Shown here: piece after piece, positions 29,514 through 33,908 of the stretch
How positions within the stretch are numbered: position 1 is the stretch's first letter
Layout of the letters: each line of letters opens with the position of its first letter
From: Bacillota bacterium
GTDB taxonomy: Bacteria; Bacillota; Sulfobacillia; RBS10-35; JAJYVN01
DNA length: 33,908 nt
Direction: 5' to 3'
Assembly (NCBI GenBank): GCA_021797775.1
Contig: JAJZZC010000028.1
Coordinates: 1 to 33,908, forward strand
Notes under the pieces: generated by a model
The model's database searches: none
What the model was told of the DNA's origin: nothing
Seen by the model: the letters and a program-made list of their open reading frames with translations, nothing else
Program-made: the position numbers and the translations under genes

Positions 29514-30230
29514 GGTCCACCACCCCTCCTGCCGTTCGCGGCACTGGGCCCACGGTTGCCGACGTAGCCGACGCGGCGCGCCACGGGCCGCGGGGCACCA
29601 TGGCGGCCACCGGGCCACCGGCCGTCGGGAGGCAACCGCGGGCTCCAGACACGCCATGTGGCTTCGTAGCGGCGAAGGACGGACCTGCCTCCACCGTTCG
29701 GGCACCGGTCCCCGGCCTGTGCCGGAACCTGGGGGGTTGAACAGGCCCGTGCGCGCGTCGTGCCGGGCGTCCGCGCACGACGGCTCCGTGCGGGTAGCGG
29801 TTCGGCAAACGACGTTGGCACGGTGACGCCTCGTGGGTCGGCAGGCTCTCCACGGCATACGGGGCGTGATCTGGTGGCTCCACATATCTCAACGGACGGG
29901 TGTACCTCGGTGGGGCGCCATCCCCCTGCGGTCAGCCTCAACGGCACGCCGCGGCCCGGCCCGGAGACCAGAGTGGCGAGGGCGCTCGCTTTCTCGGCAA
30001 CCGTTGGCGGACGGTTGGGGGCGATGGTCCACGGGTCCCAGGATCGCCCGCGCACCGGAGCACGGCCAGGCTACAGTCCCACAGGGCCCAACGCATCCTC
30101 CGCTTGAGCAGTCGTATTGCACGCCGTTGACGCTCGTCAAGGAAAGCGGCTAACCGCCCGCGTGATATCCGCCCGCGACCGCGACGCGGACAGGGGATGC
30201 GGCGCGGGGATGCCCCGCGGCCGCCCCCGC
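29514..30230. other. 717-bp gap without a recognisable gene
   Basis: Open frames on both strands give arginine/proline-rich translations without domains. No promoter, repeat or strong hairpin was noticed; the sequence near 30101-30130 is somewhat less GC-rich than the rest. Confidence 0.45.
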
Positions 30231-30530
30231 TCACGTCCCGCTCCCCAGCCGCGCGCACTGCTGCGACACGCCCGGCGCAAAAGGGGACGAGCGGCAGAAG
30301 AACCCCTGCAGATCGGCCCGGCTAGGCGCGAGCACATGCAGCCACGGCCCCAGCACCACGAAGGCCGCGGCCAGGAGAAAGAGCACCCACACCCACGGGT
30401 GTGCGCTGAGCCACCCCACGAAGCCGGGGCCCTGCTCCTCACGGGCTCGCGCGCGCATCTCCGCCCGGCGCGCGGCCTCTTCCTCCTGCGGCGACGGCCC
30501 CCACGTCTCTGGACCCCACGCGCCAGCCAT
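30231..30530 (-). CDS. Small single-span membrane protein, 99 aa
   Basis: I do not recognise the family. The N-terminal 35 residues are hydrophilic and charged (EEEAARRAEMRARAREEQG), probably cytoplasmic; one membrane helix follows at about residues 46-66 (WVWVLFLLAAAFVVLGPWLHV), and the C-terminal 30 residues contain two cysteines (FFCRSS and QQCARLG) that could form a disulfide outside the cell. The ATG at 30530 has GGAGG nine bases upstream, which is the main reason for accepting the gene; the longer frame upstream has no protein-like character. The stop is followed by a long gap before the next leftward gene. Confidence 0.65.
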   Translation of the reverse strand: MAGAWGPETWGPSPQEEEAARRAEMRARAREEQGPGFVGWLSAHPWVWVLFLLAAAFVVLGPWLHVLAPSRADLQGFFCRSSPFAPGVSQQCARLGSGT

Positions 30531-30889
30531 GCCCACCCGCCTCCACGGGGCCGTCGCTCGATGGATGCGGGTCAAAGCGTCGGCGACGAGCGTGTGATCA
30601 GTGTACACCCGGGTGGGTCCTGTGACATCCCACAACGGCGAGGACGCACCACTGCTGCGATACGGCGGGGCCAGGGTGGCGGGGGGCGCCCGACAGCCCG
30701 TGTCGCAGCGGCGAAGCCTCGCCGCAGGTCCTGCACGGACGACAGCACATCCATCCCCCGCCCCCTCTACCCGCCCGTCGCTCGGCCAGGCAGATCCGAC
30801 CGGCCGGGGCACGCGATCGGGGCGTGCCCAGTGCGCTGCCGGGCGTTCGACGCCGGGCGGGCACGCCCTGCCGCGGGCCCCCCCTCCCA
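30531..30889. other. Gap between the cellulase-like gene and the small membrane protein
   Basis: About 360 bp, both flanking genes on the minus strand. Nothing recognisable seen. Confidence 0.4.
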
Positions 30890-32011
30890 TTAGCCGGCCG
30901 CCGCCGGGAACCGGCCCCGATGGATGCGATCGGTCAAACGCCGGTGCCAGCCGACGTCGCGCCACATACCGACGAACTGGGGACCGCAGAAGTTGCTCGT
31001 CGCCATGGCCGCCCACCTGCCTGTGGCCGCCGCCGCGTCCACCCCGACCGCGCAAAGTTCCTTCACCCACCCCCAGTCGAGAAGGGGCCAATCTTTGTAA
31101 TCCACGATCGCCCAGCACTCGGTCGTCACCAGCGGCTTACCCGCATGCAGAGACCAGGCGGCGATACGTTCGACGCCTTCCCGCAGACACCGCGCCCAAT
31201 GGTCCGGATCACTACGGTACAGGCGCTCGCCGTTGGCCACCAGATTCTCGTACCCGCGCGTCTCGAACTTCTCGTAGTGGTAACCGACGCGCGCGTAAAA
31301 GTCGCTGAAGTGGGTGGCCCACAGGTGCGGTTCCAGCAGATCCATGAAGGAGACGTCCTGCTGCAGGAGCGTATCATACTCCGACGTGATGGAGAAGCAT
31401 AACGCTAGGTCGGGATACGCCTCGCGGACGGCGCTGATTGCCTCTGCCATCCACGCGGCCCCCTCCGGCGCATCCCGCCGGAACGCCCCGCCGTCGGCGC
31501 CGGCGGGGAGGAAGGGAGCCCACTCGCGCAGAGGGAACTCGTTGCACAGGTCCACGTACAGCATGTTCTCGTCGAGCAGGCCGGCTTGTTCCAGCACACG
31601 GAGCGTCTGGATCCACACGGCGGCGTGATCCCGCGGTGAGCGGATCTGCATGCGCACGTCGTCCACATCCTGACGAAACCAACTGGACAGACCGACCCGC
31701 ACGCCGCGCGCCCGGCAGAGGCGGAGGAACTCCAGGAGGGGCTCCCGGACGGTCACCCGGGTCCGTGCCGGGCTGCCCCAATCCTGTTGATTCCAACAGG
31801 GCAGCAGCGTCCACTCGCGGTCCGGTGCCACCGCCAGCAGATGCGGGTAGGGGTCGATGCGTACGGCGTCGTACCCGCGCTCCACCAGTTGGCCCAGGAC
31901 CCCATCCCAGTCCTCGTATCCCGCCCCGGGCCAGCGCCGCTCCAACCACGAGAAGTCCCACATCGCGATGGCCAGGGGCCGGATGAGGCTGGGCCACAGG
32001 GCAACCGCCAC
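30890..32011 (-). CDS. Cellulase-like (GH5-type TIM-barrel) glycosidase family protein
   Basis: A 373-residue cytoplasmic-looking protein without signal peptide. It has the order of a clan GH-A barrel: AIAMWDFSWLERRWPGAGYEDW and YDAVRIDPYPHLLA at the start, GVRVGLSSWF for a middle strand, LYVDLCNEFPL with N157-E158 as the acid/base pair at the end of strand 4, LWATHFSDFYARVGYHYEKFE near strand 6, and GKPLVTTECWAI with E298 as the nucleophile at strand 7. Thus both catalytic glutamates are present. It would hydrolyse a beta-glucoside- or mannoside-like bond; the substrate is unknown. The GTG at 32011 follows AAGGAG by ten bases; a start at 32038 has no site. It stands alone but fits with the LacI/CBM9 binding protein and the two sugar dehydrogenases. 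Confidence 0.85.
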   Translation of the reverse strand: MAVALWPSLIRPLAIAMWDFSWLERRWPGAGYEDWDGVLGQLVERGYDAVRIDPYPHLLAVAPDREWTLLPCWNQQDWGSPARTRVTVREPLLEFLRLCRARGVRVGLSSWFRQDVDDVRMQIRSPRDHAAVWIQTLRVLEQAGLLDENMLYVDLCNEFPLREWAPFLPAGADGGAFRRDAPEGAAWMAEAISAVREAYPDLALCFSITSEYDTLLQQDVSFMDLLEPHLWATHFSDFYARVGYHYEKFETRGYENLVANGERLYRSDPDHWARCLREGVERIAAWSLHAGKPLVTTECWAIVDYKDWPLLDWGWVKELCAVGVDAAAATGRWAAMATSNFCGPQFVGMWRDVGWHRRLTDRIHRGRFPAAAG

Positions 32012-32297
32012 GATCCGCCATCTCCTTGTCGGGAGCATGCGGCGCGCCGGAGCTCAGGGCTCAAGGACGGCGCGGTTCTCGGCGGACCGCCGGGACCGGG
32101 GCCGACTCGCGGCGGGCGGCACGGGGCCGCCGTTCGACGGGTGCGGGGGAGAGGCTGTAGCCCCCATACCGCGAAACCCGCGCCCCATATGCCGTAGCCG
32201 ACCGACCGCCACCGCGGGCCGTGTTCCATCCACGTGCGGTTTAGCGGATGCGGCGCGCGCCCCTGCAGCTTCCCGTCGCGCACTTCGGCGGCGGCGA
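32012..32297. other. Gap upstream of the cellulase-like gene
   Basis: About 290 bp of GC-rich sequence, which should contain the promoter of the leftward glycosidase gene. None was recognised. Confidence 0.4.
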
Positions 32298-32639
32298 TCA
32301 CTGCCAGCCCCCCGCCTGACACGGCGCCTCAGAAGTTCGGGGGGCCACGGTTCCTGGGCGGGTGGGCGTTGCAACCGTATCCCCGACTGCAGCCCGATAA
32401 CACGTGCCGCGGAACCACGCAGGATCCACGAACGACTCCGCCACCAGTACCGGGTGCCCGAAGATCGCGATCCAGTCCGCCGACCGCCGACACCCGCCGA
32501 CCGCCGACAGCCACCGCACGTTCCGCGCCGGCACCCGCGACGCAAGGCTCGGCACGCGCTGCTCGGTCAACAGGGACCCGGGGCGGCGTCGCACCGCCGT
32601 CGCCGCTGCGCAGACAAGCCGCTCCTCCCACGTGGACAC
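32298..32639 (-). pseudogene. DUF4338-type transposase-associated protein remnant
   Basis: On the minus strand one frame carries LASRVPARNVRWLSA, then DWIAIFGHPVLVAESFVD and FRGTCYRAA. The DW...GHPVLL-E-(S/T)FVD-x-x-xF-GTCY-A pattern is characteristic of DUF4338 proteins, found in transposases of some insertion sequences and in the DruA protein of Druantia. Between LSA and DW a tandem duplication of 17 bp (around 32477-32515 on the plus strand) inserts VGGCRRSA. The N-terminal half and the rest of the C-terminus of the usual 300-residue protein are missing. A dead insertion-sequence fragment is the simplest reading. Confidence 0.6.
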
Positions 32640-32903
32640 CCGCCAAGCTCGCGTCGGAGCTGCAGTCGTTCCTAGCCGAGATCACCGGAATGGTTGCGTG
32701 GGTCGGGTGCGGGTCGGATGCTAAACGCGCACGGTTATGCCCCGGCGACGTAGCCCGCTCGTCTCTACTTAGTAAGCCGGGGATCGCCACACCGCCCACA
32801 CTGCCCCCGTGCCCTCGGTTCTCACCCTCTCCCGCCACCGGACCTGGGGAAGCTTGACGGATCGGATCCGGCGATCGGCCATCTGGCACATACAGGCCGA
32901 TCC

Positions 32904-33602
32904 TTAACGCCCGTCGGCGAGTCGCTCAATCAGCGCGGCCGTCTCCCCCGGCATGGTCCAGTTCGGGTTGTGACCCGTGGGCAGCGTGGCGTACCGCCAG
33001 CCCTCGTCGCGCGCCCGACGTGCGGCGTCCTCGACACCCGCGTACATCACGGGCACGGGCTCGCCTTTGGACGTGCAATGGATGAAGGCGCGCGGGGTGC
33101 CGTGCAGGTCCGGGCTTGTGAGGCGGAGCGGCTGGGTGAAGGTAGCGACCGGATGTGGCCGGACGCGGCGGTCGAATGGCTCTCCCGGGAACGGGAGACG
33201 CCCGTCGGGAAGGCACGTTGTTGCGGCTGCGGTCATCAGCGAGCGCACCTGAGGCGGTGCCAGGTCGACGAGGGCCTGGCCGTCACAGGGCACGAATGCG
33301 TCCACGTAGATCACCTGAACGAGGCGCCGCGGGATCCGGTCGGCCACGCCGGTGACCACCACGCCGCCGTAGCTGTGACCCACCAGGCATACGCGCTCAA
33401 GGTCTTCGAATTCGATGACGTTGACCACGTCCTGGATGTGGACGTCGAGGTCGACACGGTTTCTGGCCAGGTGCGCCCGTTCGCCGAGGCCGGTGAGGGT
33501 GACGGCGTACGCCCTATGGCCGAGGGCACAAAGCTGGTCGGCCACAGGGCGCCAGAACCAGCCGCCGTCCCAAGCGCCGTGAACGATGACGAACGTGTGC
33601 AA
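32904..33602 (-). CDS. Alpha/beta hydrolase (esterase family)
   Basis: A complete 232-residue alpha/beta hydrolase of the methylesterase/EstC-like kind. The oxyanion motif is HGAWDGGWFW at the N-terminus, the nucleophile elbow LVGHSYGG with S77, the acid probably D101 in IYVDAFVP or a later aspartate, and the base H211 in TGHNPNW; GLGERAHLA after strand 4 is also typical. It hydrolyses a small ester; the substrate is unknown. The start is TTG at 33602: AAGGAG lies nine bases upstream and the first strand begins at once. No signal peptide. It is the last gene on the right, with no obvious partner. Confidence 0.92.
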   Translation of the reverse strand: MHTFVIVHGAWDGGWFWRPVADQLCALGHRAYAVTLTGLGERAHLARNRVDLDVHIQDVVNVIEFEDLERVCLVGHSYGGVVVTGVADRIPRRLVQVIYVDAFVPCDGQALVDLAPPQVRSLMTAAATTCLPDGRLPFPGEPFDRRVRPHPVATFTQPLRLTSPDLHGTPRAFIHCTSKGEPVPVMYAGVEDAARRARDEGWRYATLPTGHNPNWTMPGETAALIERLADGR

Positions 33603-33908
33603 TCCAGCTCACTCCTTCGGTACGTGCCGTCCGGTCGGATGCACTGCGCCCGTGGCCCGGGTCGGCACTCGGCACCTCGGATCCGTCCGGCCGCGGGGCC
33701 CTCGCCTGATCATCTCCGGTCTCGTTCCGGTTCGCACGGGTCCGTGCGACCTCCTCCCGTAGAATGCCAAGCGACGGTGTCCCGCCCGAGGCAAGGCACG
33801 CCGGGGGTGGCCGGCGTCGAACCCACCGTGCGCGAAACGCGTCGACGCACGATGGGAAGCCTGCTCCGCCGCCGCTCCCGAGCCGCAGGAACATAGCGCC
33901 TGGAGGAG
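33603..33908. other. Right-edge gap ending in a ribosome binding site
   Basis: Holds the upstream region of the hydrolase gene; no promoter identified. The last bases (CTGGAGGAG) look like a Shine-Dalgarno site for a rightward gene starting beyond the window. Confidence 0.4.

Overview
Overall character. This is a very GC-rich bacterial window with ordinary Shine-Dalgarno sites, several GTG and TTG starts, and sigma70-type promoters where any can be seen. Two genes bear on identity: a YtxJ-type protein linked to bacillithiol (26022-26411) and a protein ending in an Hfq/Sm domain (23247-23921). Together with the high GC they fit best with a high-GC member of the Bacillota (the Symbiobacteriia, Limnochordia or Thermaerobacter kind of lineage), but no marker gene settles this and a Chloroflexota or actinobacterial host is not excluded. 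No rRNA, tRNA or convincing CRISPR array was seen. Coding density is low for a bacterium: long GC-rich spacers separate genes and at least five genes are broken, so this looks like an accessory, decaying region.

Left part (1-11 kb). After a small two-gene edge operon come a fragment of an IS605-like left end, a broken DUF4276 gene and a truncated methyltransferase. The dominating feature is a pair of minus-strand genes: a 1968-residue protein with one intact and one degenerate P-loop NTPase module (3777-9683), and downstream a 367-residue protein whose C-terminus carries a HEPN-type RNLLAH motif (1818-2921). This resembles the NTPase-plus-effector layout of bacterial conflict systems and is the best candidate for an undescribed system. 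A PIN-domain toxin/Phd-type antitoxin pair with a palindrome inside its promoter follows.

Middle part (11-22 kb). A LacI-family repressor is divergent from a Tat-exported solute-binding protein that is fused to a CBM9-like carbohydrate-binding domain; the 1.3 kb between them holds a 36-bp near-perfect palindrome. Next are a zinc alcohol/polyol dehydrogenase, a 38-bp direct repeat pair, an unrecognised 180-residue protein, an orphan cytochrome P450, and two small genes (one probably leaderless, one winged-helix-like). A remnant of an IS200/IS605 element follows: left end with promoter plus a TnpB C-terminal tail.

Right part (22-33.9 kb). NERD-like membrane protein, long-tailed Hfq-like protein, nucleoside hydrolase, YtxJ, Gfo/Idh/MocA oxidoreductase, a frameshifted AlbA_2 gene, two small membrane proteins, a GH5-like cellulase-family protein, a transposase-type DUF4338 remnant and an alpha/beta hydrolase. 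The sugar genes (LacI, binding protein with CBM9, two dehydrogenases, glycosidase-like protein, nucleoside hydrolase) suggest scavenging of plant-type carbohydrate and nucleosides, but no permease or kinase lies in the window, so no pathway can be closed.
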